DNA of 64,000 nucleotides, from positions 14,622,295 through 14,686,294 of the forward strand of contig NC_035164.2 in the NCBI RefSeq assembly GCF_001659605.2, read 5' to 3'. Made by a program: the position numbers and the translations under genes. This DNA comes from Manihot esculenta (lineage: Eukaryota > Streptophyta > Magnoliopsida > Malpighiales > Euphorbiaceae). Of this stretch, positions 1 to 12,152 are shown one piece after another. The number at the start of each line of letters is the position of its first letter. Position 1 is the first letter of the stretch. The notes beneath the pieces were generated by a model. The model was not told the origin of the DNA. It did not search any database and saw only the letters and a program-made list of their open reading frames with translations.

Positions 1-106
1 GTGGCCACGTTGCATGCCACTATTCACGTGGGTAGTGACTTAGTCAGGATACTTAGGAGTCCTTCGACCCACTCTAGAGGACCATGATAAGTCGTGAGGC
101 TATTGT

Positions 107-664
107 TGTAACGGTATTTGTGGTGCAAATACGTCCCACATTAGCAGAGGATGAGAAATTGGAATTGTATATAATAGCTAGCACGAAACTACTAAATAAC
201 TTGGGTTAACCATTTTGGACCAAGTGGAAAGTGGGCCCAAAAGTTATTTGGGCCAGTTCGGGCCCGCCTATTTCAATTGGTATCATAGCCACCCTGGGTC
301 AGACAAATTGTGCGGAGCTAGTGGGCCTGCGAGGAAAGGGCTACCCGTGAGAGACGAGGTGGAGCCGCCCGAGGTATTAGCGAAGCACAATACCCAAGGG
401 TCCGGTCCTTGTTAGCAATTGTAATCGTTTCAGTTACGACGAGGACGTCGCAAATTTAGCGGGACCGAGTGTAATGGTCAGCTGCTTAAGCTGTCTGCTT
501 GCGGATTTGCGGCGCAAATCCGTCCCACATCGGCAGAGGATGAGAAATTGGAATTGTATATAATAGCTAGCACGAAACTACTAAATAACTTGGATTAACC
601 ATTTTGAGCCAAGTGGAAAGTGGGCCCAAAAGTTATTTGTGTCAGTTCGGGCCCGGCTGTTTCA
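107..664 (+). mobile_element. TRIM-type miniature LTR retrotransposon, copy A
   Basis: Two direct repeats (107-275 and 470-664) start with TGTAA and end with TTTCA. They flank about 194 bases with no retroviral-type gene. Right after the left repeat, at 278-290, is TGGTATCATAGCC, one base from the usual primer-binding site for initiator-Met tRNA. A purine-rich stretch (gcgggaccgag) precedes the right repeat. Short LTRs, a PBS, a PPT and no gag/pol define a TRIM, a nonautonomous element that depends on another element's proteins. The left LTR is shorter because of a deletion near its start. The same element sits at 40519-41088, so both were duplicated with the surrounding segment rather than inserted twice. 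Confidence 0.85.
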
Positions 665-1026
665 ATTGAGCTCCGATATCACTATTGGAATTTGATGATA
701 GGTCTGGTCCAAGTCTCAATGTGGTGAGAGTGCTAGATCTCATAATGGGGGTTTAATTGAACTTGATGTGGTAGCTATCTTCAAAATGCATTTAGGCAAT
801 TTGGATTGGGCTTACTTCACTTTATTAACTCTTCCTTTTTTCTTTTATTGATGTGGAATTCTCACTTCTCCAACAAGAACCATAAAAGCTATGATGCAAT
901 GCTTTTCTCAAAATGCTTCCTCTTATAAAGTTCTCTAAACTGTCTTCCAAAATTTGTATTTTGCAAAATGTTACCAATTGGTGACATTTTTGAAATCAAT
1001 CTCAGTGTCACACCAAGACAAGTACA

Positions 1027-1134
1027 TCTTTTCATTTGATACAAGTGAACCAAAATCAAAACATGTGAACCAAACTTGGTACATTTTTTCATTTTATACA
1101 AGTGAACCAAAATCAAAACATGTGAACCAAACTT
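1027..1134. repeat. 57-bp tandem duplication
   Basis: Two direct copies, 57 bases apart, of a stretch containing 'acaagtgaaccaaaatcaaa' (from 1041 and 1098). The same pair is present in copy C at about 41497-41610, so the duplication predates the segmental duplication. Confidence 0.8.
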
Positions 1135-1179
1135 GATATTTTTAATTGTTTTAAAAAAAATTAATTATAACATATGCAG

Positions 1180-1303
1180 CTGATACTTCATTGCGGGACA
1201 AGTGCCAAGATCTTGAAAGAGCCAACATCAAAGTACTGTTTGGTGAAACTTCCTTCAGGAGCAGAAAAATTGATTGATTCTCAGTGCCGGGCCACAATTG
1301 ACA
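1180..1303 (+). pseudogene. uL2m (mitochondrial ribosomal protein L2) exon remnant, copy A
   Basis: A short remnant of the exon seen more completely at 41909-42415. It begins at the same 'atatgcag' acceptor, keeps about 20 bases, then jumps within 'acaag' to the part encoding CAKILKEPTSKYCLVKLPSG. It ends at 'ccacaattgacag'. About 140 bases of the central exon and everything after the 'WATI' region are missing. The internal deletion joins two AAG-containing points, as expected of microhomology-mediated loss. It cannot encode a ribosomal protein. Confidence 0.75.
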
Positions 1304-1743
1304 GAGTCTCATTAATTAATTTTTCAATCTTATAAAATAATTATTAATTAATTTTTTTATAAAAAATTATTTTATTTTTTTATAATATTTAATAGCTGAA
1401 GTTAACGAATAATTAATTAATAAATTTTTAAAATTATTTAGAATGTTTAATATATTTTTTAAAATTAATATATTAACCAATTAGTAAATAAATAAACTGT
1501 ATTTACATTTGTTCACCATCAATTATGAATTAGACACGTGTCGCTCGTAATTTCCAGTGATAAAATTTGATTTTATACTTATCATTTAAATCAATGCTTG
1601 ACATTTGGATGATAATATTTAGATTCGGATCAATAACTTTTCATTCGGATAGAAACACATCATTTAAAAAATATCATTCAAACGTTAACTCTTTGACCAT
1701 CTTATGAATAACTAATCAATATTAACATGTTAATTATATATAG

Positions 1744-2113
1744 AAGTGAACAAAGTGAGTAATATTAAGTTGAAATTAAAAAAATTGATTGAATTAAATT
1801 AATTTAAAATTTTAGTTTTATTTTTTATTCAATTTAATTCGGTTTGATTTTTAATTTTAAAAATTTTAATTATTTTAGCTCGATTTGATTTTAATAAAAA
1901 AATTAAAAAAATTAAATCGAACCGATTAGTGATAATAATATGTTATTTTCAATGATATAGAGAAATTAAATCATATTAAGATTAAAATATTTTAATTAAA
2001 TTTTAAATAGTAAAAATAAATAGTAAAAAATATTAAATTTTAAATTTTAAATTTAATTTATTTAATTCGATTTGATTTTAAATCGAACCGAATGAATAAT
2101 CATCCCTAACTAT
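1744..2113. mobile_element. MITE-like AT-rich inverted-repeat element, copy A
   Basis: This block is made of alternating 'ttcggtttgattttt' and 'aaatcgaaccgaat' motifs in opposite orientations and ends in 'aatcatcccta'. The left end resembles a decayed version of the reverse complement of the right end. This is the look of the common plant nonautonomous DNA elements whose ends resemble TAGGGGTGA...TCACCCCTA. No coding capacity is visible. The counterpart in copy C (43772-44252) is longer and has kept more of the inner repeats. A 70-base right-end piece lies at about 29281-29351. Confidence 0.5.
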
Positions 2114-2229
2114 ATGCATATAATGTTAATGAGGATATTTAGTTTAACTTTTTCACCTAGATAATACATTTTGAAAGAGCTATTTTATCTATTTGGTAAA
2201 CTCTTTAAAAAGGCGGCTGATTCATTTTA

Positions 2230-3763
2230 GAATCAAACTGATGAAATTAAACATTAGAGGACTGTATAATTATATTTATAAAATTGTAATGCTTACATGA
2301 AATTCAATCTAATGCTTAAAATTATTTGAGGATTAAAAAAGTAAACGAAAGAAAAAATACAGTAACTAACTACTATAATTTTTCAAAATGGTATAATTAA
2401 ACATTTAATTTTATTAAAATAGATAGATTAAATTATAATTTTTAAAAATTTTAATAATAATTTTAATATTATCTATAATAACAAATTTATAATTTAAAGA
2501 ATAAATAACAAGAAAAAAAAATTAAAGTTAAAGTTTCACTTTAGCAGTTTATTTAAATTAGTATTCGATAGGTTCAGTTTGAAATTTAATTGAAGTGGAT
2601 AAATTAAAAATTAAAATTTTAATATTTATAAAAATCAAACTGAATCAATTTTAGTAAAATCCAATTTAAATTAAACTAGTCTGATTAAGTTCGGTTTGAT
2701 TTTAAAATAATACAATCTAATCAATTAAAATCTTTAATTTTAAAATTATATTAAAATATTTTAATATTTTTATTTTATTAATTAAAAAATTTATTAGATT
2801 GTATTCATTTTACCATTAATTTATCGATAAAACCAAAGATTCTTTTGTATATTCAAATTGATGACATATTAAAAAATTTACGATTCAGTGGTCTCATCAA
2901 TTAATTCGAGATTTTTTAAATTACCAACACTTTATTATTAATTATAAATCTCTATTTTTTTTATAAAAAATATATAAAAAATATGAGAAAATATAAAGAC
3001 AGATAAAAAGGATTGATAGTTTATTTTATTTTATTAATAAAGTAATTGAAATAAAAAAATTTATAAAAATAACTCTAATTAAGCTCATATATTTTTATTT
3101 AAGGGTAAATTAAATCTATTTTTTTTATTTATACAAATTTATGTAGTTTTATTTAAGAACTAAATAAATTCTGACTTAATATAATATTTTTTTAGCAAAA
3201 TATTATTTTTTAAATTAGAAATTAGTATTTTAATTAATATAAAAATATAAAAAATACATAATGATAGTAAATAATTATAAAAAAATTTATTAATAAAAAT
3301 ATATTTTATTATTAAAAAATAATAATATTTTATATTTGGATTTATTTTACTTTTAAATAAAAATATAAAGATTTAATTAGCAAAAACTAAATAAATAAGA
3401 CAATGGTTTGTAATAAAAATACAAAAATTTAATTGAATTTATATTAAAAGATTTTTTATTTTGAATAATAAATTAATGATAAAATAAATAAAAATTAATA
3501 AATATTATTCTTAATTAACATAATAAAAATATAAGAGTATTTTATATAATATTACAATTACATAGATATTTTAATTATTTAAAATAAATTTAACAATTAA
3601 AAATAAATAAATATTAATAAATATTTTTTATTTAATTGAATATGAATATAAAAATATTTTAATATAATTTTAAAATTATATTAATATTTTAATTAATTAG
3701 AGTAAATTGTAAGAATATAAAAATAATTATCTCTAAATTTATTTCCAGGATTTGATATTTATT
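2230..3763. other. AT-rich intergenic DNA, no gene seen
   Basis: Runs of A/T with stop codons in all frames. Around 2560-2720 there is another cluster of 'ttcagtttga' / 'tcggtttgatttt' motifs like those of the MITE-like block, probably a second decayed element. The stretch ends abruptly at 3763, where array sequence starts in the middle of a 4CL-like exon. Confidence 0.6.
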
Positions 3764-3963
3764 AATTTGATATGAAGAAAATGTTAACAGTAATTCAGGA
3801 GAGTAAGGTCATTCACGTAGCACAGACTGCACCGGCGGTAGTGCTGATGACTAAGGATCCTAGGTTGTTAGACGACTATGATTTGAGCTCTCTAGATGTT
3901 GTAACTTGCAGAGTTGCTTCGCTTAGGAAAAAGCGTAGTTAAACTATTTCGGCAACAATTTTC
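3764..3963 (+). pseudogene. 4CL-like exon 1 fragment, copy 1
   Basis: Encodes a piece like the segment after the AMP-binding loop of 4-coumarate:CoA ligase-like enzymes: FDMKKMLTVIQ, then a HVAQTAPAVVLMTKDPR-type strand. An extra A in the run before 'gcgtagtt' shifts the frame, and the last bases of the exon plus its splice donor are deleted. Not functional. Confidence 0.75.
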
Positions 3964-4192
3964 TTAATTTCTCACATTAGTTATTTAATGTGTAGCGTAT
4001 GATCCACCGTGAGATAATAAAAAAATACAGATGAAACGTCACGTTAGCCACCGGTAAATGTTCCCCCACTTACCTTTCAAATTTGAATTCAATCGCTAAA
4101 TGTTTTTAAATTCTAAGTTATTGTAGCAAGTAAAATCTTTTTAATTAAAATGCAAAAATCCTTAAAGGTTTAAATTTTTTATGCCATTATCT
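3764..4192 (+). mobile_element. Pack-MULE-like element, copy 1 (right half only)
   Basis: Only the 3' part of the captured 4CL-like exon (3764-3963) and the right inverted arm (3964-4192, ending in 'atgccattatct') remain. The left junction at 3763 is with AT-rich DNA, so the array begins inside the element. Confidence 0.7.
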
Positions 4193-4873
4193 AAAAATAT
4201 ATTAATAAATAATGTGCTCACTCAATCCATTATTCATTTCTCATTGTTGACACTTGGTACTTATGAAGTGTTGATTTGAGTTGAATATTGTGTTTGTGGT
4301 TGAAGGAAGTTTAGGAAAGTTAAGATTGAGAGTTCACTGAATTGAAATTTTATCATTGACAGATGGAATGAGGACCAATATATATAGGAGACTCTGCCGA
4401 ATTTTCGATAGGAAAAAACTTTTGGATTAAAATTTAAAATTCTCAAAGTTTGGAATATTTATACCATTGCCCCTAAAAAATATTACTAAACAAGACACTC
4501 ATTCGTGATTCATTTCTCACTATTGACACTTGACATAATGAAAATTGTACAAATATGGCATGTACATAATAAATATGTGGGTTGTAATTAATATTGCATG
4601 AGAAGAATTTTATTTTGGTATAATTATTACAAGCGTTGATCTGAATTGAAAATTGTGTTTGTGATTGAATGAATTTTGGGGGTTAAAGGTTGAGAGTTCA
4701 TTGAAGTGAAATTTTATTACTCATAGATGGAATTAGAACCAGTTTAGAAAGGAGACTCTAGAGTATTTTCGGTAGGAAAAAATGTCATGAAATACATGAT
4801 AATAGTTAATTGAAAAAATAAGAGAAGCACCACGGAACGTGACATCTCCATTTCGGTTAGTTAAATAACCTTA

Positions 4874-4914
4874 TACGCTTTAATCGGTACAAGCAATACT
4901 TGTTCCTTCTCCTA
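4874..4914. repeat. Small templated insertion with an inverted piece (unit 1)
   Basis: Where other units read 'ccttataggggtgttgcag', unit 1 has 'acgctttaatcggtacaag' (4874-4892), a direct copy of sequence normally found just upstream of the (TA)n tract. It is followed at 4896-4914 by 'atacttgttccttctccta', the reverse complement of 'taggagaaggaacaagtat', which belongs a few bases further on in the other units. The PBS-like motif of this unit is lost as a result. Confidence 0.7.
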
Positions 4915-6591
4915 TATATATAAGCAAATGTATATACCTTATAAGTTAAGGTCAGGATATAACTCTACTATAAATTTTTGTAAGTTGGCTAAGAATGTTA
5001 TTTGACATTCAACATGTGTTAGAAGATAGAGGTGATAGTTTAAAGTCGTGATCGCAATAATCTATTCAATGCTACAAATGTGTGTATTGTAAGCTGCAGA
5101 TTACATTATGGACATTGGAGTATTGATTGGAAATTGTGTGCATCACTTTTAAGAATCTGCTAGGATATGGTAGATGCCTTATATCTGATGTAGTTTTATC
5201 ATGACAAGTTTCTAATTGCTATGAAGTGACTTCTAATAAAGGTTTATATCCTTTTAAAATAAAATACTGGAGACATCAGCAATAAGGTATAGGAAAATTC
5301 TACGATAGCCACAATGAACTCAAAAAACATAATTGGTTTTGTGTTGTTTATCATTAAAAAGATGAATTTTATAAATATTATGATATAGGAGAAATGAAAA
5401 ATAGGAGAGCCATGAGTAGGTGAAATAGGCTAGAACATGTCAGTGACCAATCTTCTTGTTCACTTTTTACTGTAACGATTGCTTGATATCGAAACATAGT
5501 CATAACCTTCTAAGGAAATAAATTTGAATTATTATAATACAAGATTGAAGGGTTTTAAAGAAAGATTAATTATCTAAACATTATGTAAAAGTGGATTGAA
5601 GATACAAGAAGAATACACACATAAAATAAGTGATAGTTATAAGATGGTAGGTATGATTAAGGGGTTAGTTTAGATAGTTATTGTTTATTAAAAGTTTAGT
5701 TGTTCTCTATATTGGTGATATAATTAGATTTTAAACGCTTTAATCGATACAAGTAATTATTATTGATGAGTTATATTGATATTTGTTTATATATAAATTT
5801 GTGTGTATATATATATATATATATATATACATGTTTTGAATATTGATATTTAGTTTCTTAATAATATTGTGCAAAATATAGCTAGAAAAATATAATTATT
5901 TATGTTTCCTTAGTTATTTACTGGATTCTAGATATAATGTGGTAATGTGGTTGATTATTAGCAAGAATTAATTATGTTAGTATAAACTTTATGTTATTAT
6001 CTATTGTTAAGAGCTATGTGGACATGATCCTCTATTGGAGGTACGTAGGCAGCCTTCGGGTGCGGTCCAAAGATAATAAATGTTAAGACTTTAATTAGCA
6101 AATAGCAGCGATGTAAATTCAAGCCATATTAATAGATTTTCACGTCGAATAAGTTACTTAATGAAAATTTAATAAGTTTAATATGACTAAAATAATTAAT
6201 ATACAAATAATTATAATTATAAGATTATAGATAAAAATAAAGCCACAAAGAAAATAACTGAATTAGCTAAGATATAGGAGAACAACTTTCGTAAAGAGAC
6301 CGTGAGTGAATTAGACCCTTAATATTGTCAAAACTTGACTATAACTTAGGATATATAGAAGCATACAGAAGTACCTAAAATGAATAACTTGGAAAGCTTG
6401 TCAAAGAAACGGCAATTGGCATGCCAATAGGTGCAATTTATGATATAAAACAACACTTGAAAGGCAGTGTCACAGTCTAGATATAAAACGTAAGTTGACA
6501 TTTGAAGTTATAAGGCATAGACGAAGTGTCGTAGCTACCCCAAATCGTCATTCACTAGCAGACTAAATGAAATTGTTGCTTGAAAAAAAAA

Positions 6592-7935
6592 GGATAATGG
6601 TATAAAAAATCCATAATTTTATTTACTGGCACAATAAATTAGATTTTAAAAATATTTGGCGATTCTTTCAAAATTTGAAATGAAAGTGAGGGAGCATCTG
6701 TCGGTAGCAGGCCATATTGTATTTTTTTATTACTTGACGGTGAACTCTACGCTACACCTTGGATAACCAAGGTGAGATATTAATCCTTGGTTAGTTAAGT
6801 TAAAATTTTTAAATGGTGTAGAAAAACCTAAAACGCTCTCATCGACGCCGTCACTCGCTGTCAAATTTAATTTCCTGACTTCGTCCTTCGCACAAAAAAT
6901 AGCCTTCTTGCTTTACCACCATTTTGGCCTCATAGAAGGATATATTGCCTTCATTCTTTCTCCTAACTTTATTCACCTTTCGATATTTTATTTCTGTATC
7001 TTCTCTCTCCGTGTCGTTACCTCTTCTTAAAATCAATTATCTTTAAACCTGAGATTCTTCACCAAATTCAGCTGTCAAAACCTGTAATTGTGTTCGTAAC
7101 ATCGAATGCTACTCATATAATTCCTAATCTCAAAACAATCGTACTCGACTCTCCCGAGTTTGAATCGCTGATGATGAGTCTAGCTTACTGTGGAGAAATG
7201 GAAGGAGGAGAGGTTTACCAATTGGACCCTGCGATGATTCTCTATCCTCACGGACTACTGATCGAGTTAATGGAGTGGTTTTGACTCATTGAAATTTCAC
7301 ATGTATGGTGGCTGTAAGTCATGAGGTTTACACGACCTGGATGGCAGATGCAACTTCCTTTTTTTCGTTGCCTTATTTTCATGTTTATGGTTTATGTTAT
7401 TTCGTGAGGGCTTTACCTATGGGAGCGGCGGTGGTGTCCATGGGCAAATTTGATATGAAGACAATGTTGACTGTAATTAAGGAGTGTAAGATCACTCACG
7501 TAGCACAGACTACACCGGTGGTGGTACTGATGACTAAGGATCCTAGGTTATTAGACGACTATGATTTGAGCTCTCTAGATGTTGTAGACTGCAGTGTTGC
7601 TTCGCATAGGACAGGCGTAGTTGAACTGCTCCGGCAACAATTTCCAAATTTGACTTTAAGTCAGGTTAGTTAAACACCAGACTTGAATTTTTACCATTAA
7701 CCGGTAGTTAATTTCTCACATTGGTTATTCAATGTGTAGCGCATGATCCTCCATTAAGTAATAAAAAAATACATAAGGAACGCCACGTTAGCAGCTGGCA
7801 AATGCTCCCCCATTTACATTTCAAATTTGAATTGAATCGCTAAATGTTTTTAAATTCTAAGTTATTATAGCAATTAAATCTTTTTAATTAAAATGCAAAA
7901 ATCCTTAAAGTTTTAAATTTTTTATGCCATTATCC
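6592..7935 (+). mobile_element. Pack-MULE-like element with captured 4CL-like exon, copy 2
   Basis: Left arm 6592-6800 begins 'ggataatggtataaaaaatc'. Right arm 7694-7935 ends with 'ttttttatgccattatcc', its reverse complement. The arms pair over about 210-250 bases with gaps, including the stretches reading 'agtgggggagcat', 'tttttttattactt' and 'cgctacac'. Long arms, a GG-starting A/T-rich terminus and a host gene exon as the only cargo fit a Mutator-like element that captured gene DNA. No transposase is present. Bases outside the arms are A-rich on both sides, so a 9-bp target duplication cannot be called. Confidence 0.7.
6835..7664 (+). pseudogene. 4CL-like exon 1 fragment, copy 2
   Basis: Across three frames the DNA encodes consecutive pieces of an adenylate-forming 4CL-like/OPCL-like enzyme: ALIDAVTR, a GDI(A)F-L-SPNSIH-like segment, LSKPVIVFVTSN, IVLDSPEFESLM, and then, after a frameshift, SSRTTDRVNGVVLTH. 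The last corresponds to the family's AMP-binding loop (SSGTTG-x-x-KG). Two glycines and the lysine are replaced, so the loop is dead even apart from the frameshift. Private lesion: CGA to TGA in the THRNF segment. The fragment ends in TLSQ followed by a 'gttagt' splice donor, showing that genomic DNA, not cDNA, was captured. The N-terminus of the family is absent. Confidence 0.85.
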
Positions 7936-8700
7936 AAAAGTATATTAATAAATAATGTGGTCACTCAATCCATTATTCCTTTCTCATTGTTGACACTTGG
8001 TACCTATGAAGTGTTGATTTGAGTTGAAAATTGTGTTTGTGGTTGAAGGAAGTTTAGGAAAGTTAAGATTGAGAGTTCACTGAATTGAAATTTTATCATT
8101 GATAGATGGAATGAGGACCAATATATAGAGGAGACTCTGCTGAATTTTCGAGAGGAAAAAACTTTTGGATTAAAATTTAAAATCCACAAAGATTTGGAAT
8201 ATTTATGCTATTGCCCCTAAAAAAATTACTAAATAAGACACACTCATTTGTGATTCCTTTCTCACTATTAACACTTGATATAATGAAAGTTGTACAAATA
8301 TGGCATGTATATAATAGATATGTGGGTTGTAATTAATATTGCATGAGAAGAATTTTATATTGGTATAATTATTAGAAGCGTTGATCTGAGTTGAAAATTG
8401 TTTTTGTGATTGAATGAAGTTTGGGGGTTAAAGGTTGAGAGTTCATTGAAGTGAAATTTTATTATTCATAGATGGAATTAGAACCAGTTTAGGATGGAGA
8501 CTCTAGAGTATTTTTGGTAGGAAAAAATGTCATGAAATACATTACAACAATTAATTGTAAAAAATAAGAGAAGCACCACGGAACGTGACATCTCCATTTC
8601 GGTTAGTTAAATAACCTTATAGGGGTGTTGCAGTTAGTGGTATTAGAGCTAACGTTTAGGCCGTTCTAGGTATTTAGGAGAAGGAACAAGTATAAGCAAA
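7936..8700 (+). repeat. Array-unit LTR/PBS-like segment (representative copy)
   Basis: After each Pack-MULE-like element comes a stretch that repeats itself once (first 'gttgatttgagttg' at about 8013, second 'gttgatctgagttg' at about 8379). It ends in 'ataggggtgttgca', followed within a few bases by TGGTATTAGAGC (8638-8649). That motif is one base from the initiator-Met primer-binding site, and the preceding bases look like an LTR 3' end. I infer an old Gypsy-type LTR/leader junction built into the unit. Equivalent motifs start at 11679, 23984, 48370, 51404, 60282 and 63969. No gag/pol reading frame follows. Confidence 0.5.
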
Positions 8701-9717
8701 TGTATATATCTTATAAGTTAAGGTCAGGATATAACTCTACTATAGGTTTTTGTAAGTTGTCTAAGAATGTTATTTGACATTCAATATGTGTTAGAAGATA
8801 GAGGTGATAGTCTAAAGTCGTGATCGCAATAATCTATTCAATGTTACAAATGTGTGTGTTGTAAGCTGCAGATTACATTATGGACATTGGAGCATTGAGT
8901 GGAAATTGTGTGCATCGCTTTTAAGAATCTGCTAGGATATGGTAGATGCCTTATATCTGATGCAGTTGTATTATGACACATTTCTAATTGCTATAAAGTG
9001 ACTTCTAATAAAAGTTTATATCCTTTTAAAATAAAATACTAGAGACATCAGCAATAAGGTATAGGAAAATTCTACGATAGCGACAATGAACTCGAAAAAC
9101 ATAATTATTTTTGTGTTGTTTCTCATTAAAAAGAGGAGTTTTATAAACATTATGATATAAGAGAAATGAAAAAAAGGAGAGCCATAATTAGATGAAATGG
9201 GCTAGAACATGTCAGTGACCAATCATCTTGTTCACTTTTTACTGTAACGATTGTTTGATATCGAAACATAGTCATAACCTTCGAGGGAAATAAATTTGGA
9301 TTATCATAATACCAGATTGAAGGGTTTTAAAGAAAGATTAATTATTTATAGGATTATAGATAAAAATAAAGCCACAAAAGAAATCATTGAATTAGCTAAG
9401 ATATAGGAGAACAATTTTCATAAAGGGACCATGAGTGAATTAGATCCTTAATATTGTCAAAACTTGTCTATAACTTAGGATAGAAGCATACAGAAGTACC
9501 TAAAATGAATAACTTGGAAAGCTTGTCAAAGAAACGGCAATTGGCATGCTAATAGGTGCAATTTATGATATAAAACAACACTTGAAAGGCAGTGTCACAG
9601 TCTAGATATGAAATGTAAGTTGGCATTTAAAGTTATAAAGTATAGACGAAGTGTCGCAACTACCCGAAATCCTCATTCACTAGCAGACTAAATGAAATTG
9701 TTGTTTGAAAAAAAAAA

Positions 9718-10982
9718 GGATAATGGCATAAAAAAATCCGAAATTTTATTTCTTGGCACAATAAATTAGGATTTAAAAATATTTAGCGATTCTTTTCAAA
9801 TTTGAATTGAAAGTGGGGGAGCATCTGTCGGTAGCAAGCCACATTGTATTTTTTCATTACTTGAAGGTAGACTCTACGCTACACCTTGAATAACCAAGGT
9901 GAGACATTAATCCTCGTCCTTCGCACAAAAAATTAGCCTTCTTGCTTCATTACCATTTTGGCCTCAAAAAAGGAGATATTGCCTTCGTTCTTTCTCCTAA
10001 CTCTATTCACCTTTCGATCCTTTATTTCTATATCATCTCTCTCGGTGTCGTTACCTCTCCTTAGAAATCAAATATCTTTAAACCTGAGATTCTTCACCAA
10101 ATTCAGCTGTCGAAACCTGTAATTGGGTTTGTCACGTCGAATGGTGCTCATACAATTCCTAATCTCAGAACAATCATACTCGACTCTCCCGAGTTTGAAT
10201 CGCTAATGATGAGTCTAGTTCACTGTGGAGAAATGAAAGGAGAAAAGGTTTACTAATTGGACCCTGCGACGATTCTCTATCCTCACGGACTACTGATCGA
10301 GTTAATGGAGTGGTTTTGACTCATCGAAATTTCACATGTATGGTGGCAGTAAGTCATGCGGTTTACACGACCCGGTTGGCAGCTACAACTTCCTTTTTCC
10401 CGTTGCCTCATTTTCATGTTTATGGTTTGTGTTATTTCGTGAGTGCTTTAACTATAGGAGCGGCGGTGGTGTCCATGGTTAAATTTGATATGAAGGCAAT
10501 GTTGACAGTAATTGAGGAGAGTAAGGTCACTCACATAGCACAGACTGCACCGGCGGTGGTGCTGATGACTAAGGATCCTAGGTTGTTAGATGACTATGAT
10601 TTGAGCTCTCTAGATGTTGTAGCCTGCAGAATTGCTGCAGAGTTGCTTCGCTTAGGAAAAGCGTAGTTAAACTATTTTGGCAATAATTTCCAAATTTGAC
10701 TTTAAGTCAGGTTAGTTAAACACCAAACTTGGATTTTTAGCATTAACCGGTAGTTAATTTCTCACATTGGTTATTCAATGTGTAGCGTATGATTCACCGT
10801 TAAGTAATAAAAAAATACAGAAGGAACGTCACGTTAGCCACCGGCAAATGCTCCCCCACTTACATTTCAAATTTGAATTGAATCGCTAAATGTTTTTAAA
10901 TTCTAAGTTATTGTAGCAAGTAAAATCTTTTTAATTAAAATGCAAAAATCCTTAAAGGTTTAAATTTTTTATGCCATTATCC
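9718..10982 (+). mobile_element. Pack-MULE-like element with captured 4CL-like exon, copy 3
   Basis: Left arm 9718-9913, right arm about 10741-10982, both ending in the GGATAATGGCAT-type terminus. The inner part of the left arm and the first 80-odd bases of the captured exon are missing: 'gagacattaatcctcg' runs directly into 'tccttcgcac'. Copy 5 (49448-50701) has the same deletion, which marks the two as sister copies. Confidence 0.75.
9914..10710 (+). pseudogene. 4CL-like exon 1 fragment, copy 3
   Basis: Contains, over several frames, K-K-GDIAFVLSPNSIH, LSKPVIGFVTSN, VVLTHRNFTCM, FPLPHFHVYGL and FDMKAMLTVIEE. These are the order and motifs of the N-terminal half of 4CL-like enzymes up to a splice donor after TLSQ. 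Lesions: the array-wide frameshift before the AMP-binding loop, CAA to TAA just before LDP (shared with copy 5), CAA to TAA near the 3' end (shared with copy 5), and a private insertion of about 11 bases that repeats a local 'ctgcag'-containing piece (around 10630). The 118-codon open stretch at 10310-10666 is a by-product of these shifts. Confidence 0.85.
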
Positions 10983-12152
10983 AAAAATATATTAATAAAT
11001 AATGTGGTCACTCAATCCATTATTCTTTGTCATTGTTGACACTTGGTACCTTTGCAGAGTTGATTTGAGTTGAAAATTGTATTTGTGGTTGATGGAAGTT
11101 TAGGAAAGTCAAGATTGAGAGTTCACTGAATTGAAATTTTATCATTCACAGATGGAATGAGAACCAATATATAGAAGAGACTGCCGAATTTTCTATAGGA
11201 AAAAACTTTTGGATTAAAATTTAAAATCTTCAAAGATTTGGAATATTTATGCTTTTGCCCCTAAAAAATATTACTAAACAAGAGACACTCGTTCGTGATT
11301 CCTTTCTCAATATTGACACTTGACATAACGAAAATTGTACAAATATGGCATGTACATAATAAATATGTGGGTTGTAATTAATATTGCATGAGAAGAATTT
11401 TATTTTGGTATAATTAGAAGAGTTGATCTGAGTTGAAAATTGTTTTTGTGATTGAATGAAGTTTGGGGGTTAAAGGTTGAGAGTTCATTGAAGTGAAATT
11501 TTATTATTCATAGATGGAATTAGAACCAGTTTAGAAAGGAGACTCTAGAGTATTTTCGGTAGGAAAAAATGTCATGAAATACATGATAATAGTTAATTGA
11601 AAAAATAAGAGAAGCACCACGAAACGTGACATCTCCATTTCGGTTAGTTAAATAACCTTATAGGGGTGTTGCAATTAGTGGTATTAGAGCTAACATTTAG
11701 GCCGTTCTAGGTATTAAGGAGAAGGAATAAGTATAAGCAAATGTATATACCTTATAAGTTAAGGTTAGGATATAACTCTACTATAGGTTTTTGTAAGTTG
11801 TCTAAGAATGTTATTTGACATTCAATATGTGTTAGAAGATAGAGGTGATAGTCTAAAGTCGTGATCGCAATAATCTATTCAATGTTACAAATGTGTGTGT
11901 TATAAGCTGCAGATTACATTATGGATATTGTAGCATTGATTGGAAATTGTGTGCATCACTTTTAAGAATCTGCCAGGATATGGTAGATGCCTTATATCTG
12001 ATGCAGCTGTATCATAACAAGTTTCTAATTGCTATGAAGCGACTTTTAATAAAAGTTTATATCCTTTTAAAATAAAATACTAGAGACATTAGCAATAAGG
12101 TATAGAAAAATTCTATGATAGCGACAATGAACTCGAAAAACATAATTGTTTT

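Larger units (their letters stand above)
1..2229. repeat. Segmental duplication, copy A
   Basis: This stretch is collinear with 40412-44370 (copy C), and its last 180 bases are also shared with copy B near 29281-29472. Shared landmarks in order are the flank, the TRIM element, a 57-bp tandem duplication, the uL2m remnant, a MITE-like AT-rich block and the stretch ending in 'gattcattttag' at about 2229. Relative to copy C it lacks the middle of the uL2m exon, all DNA between about 42185 and 43250, and a 50-odd base piece near 980. It therefore looks like the more deleted copy. The window edge hides its left limit. Confidence 0.85.

Noticed and set aside
215..415. 66-codon open frame at the left edge
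   Set aside because: It lies in the TRIM LTR and interior, has no similarity to a protein family, and its counterpart in copy C differs in length.
954..1136. 60-75 codon frames around the 57-bp tandem duplication on both strands
   Set aside because: They are open only because of the repeat; no start context, splice sites or family resemblance.
10310..10666. Possible functional 4CL-like protein of about 118-132 residues (also at 26757 and 50039)
   Set aside because: The starts are internal, the AMP-binding loop is altered and frameshifted, and all later exons are missing.
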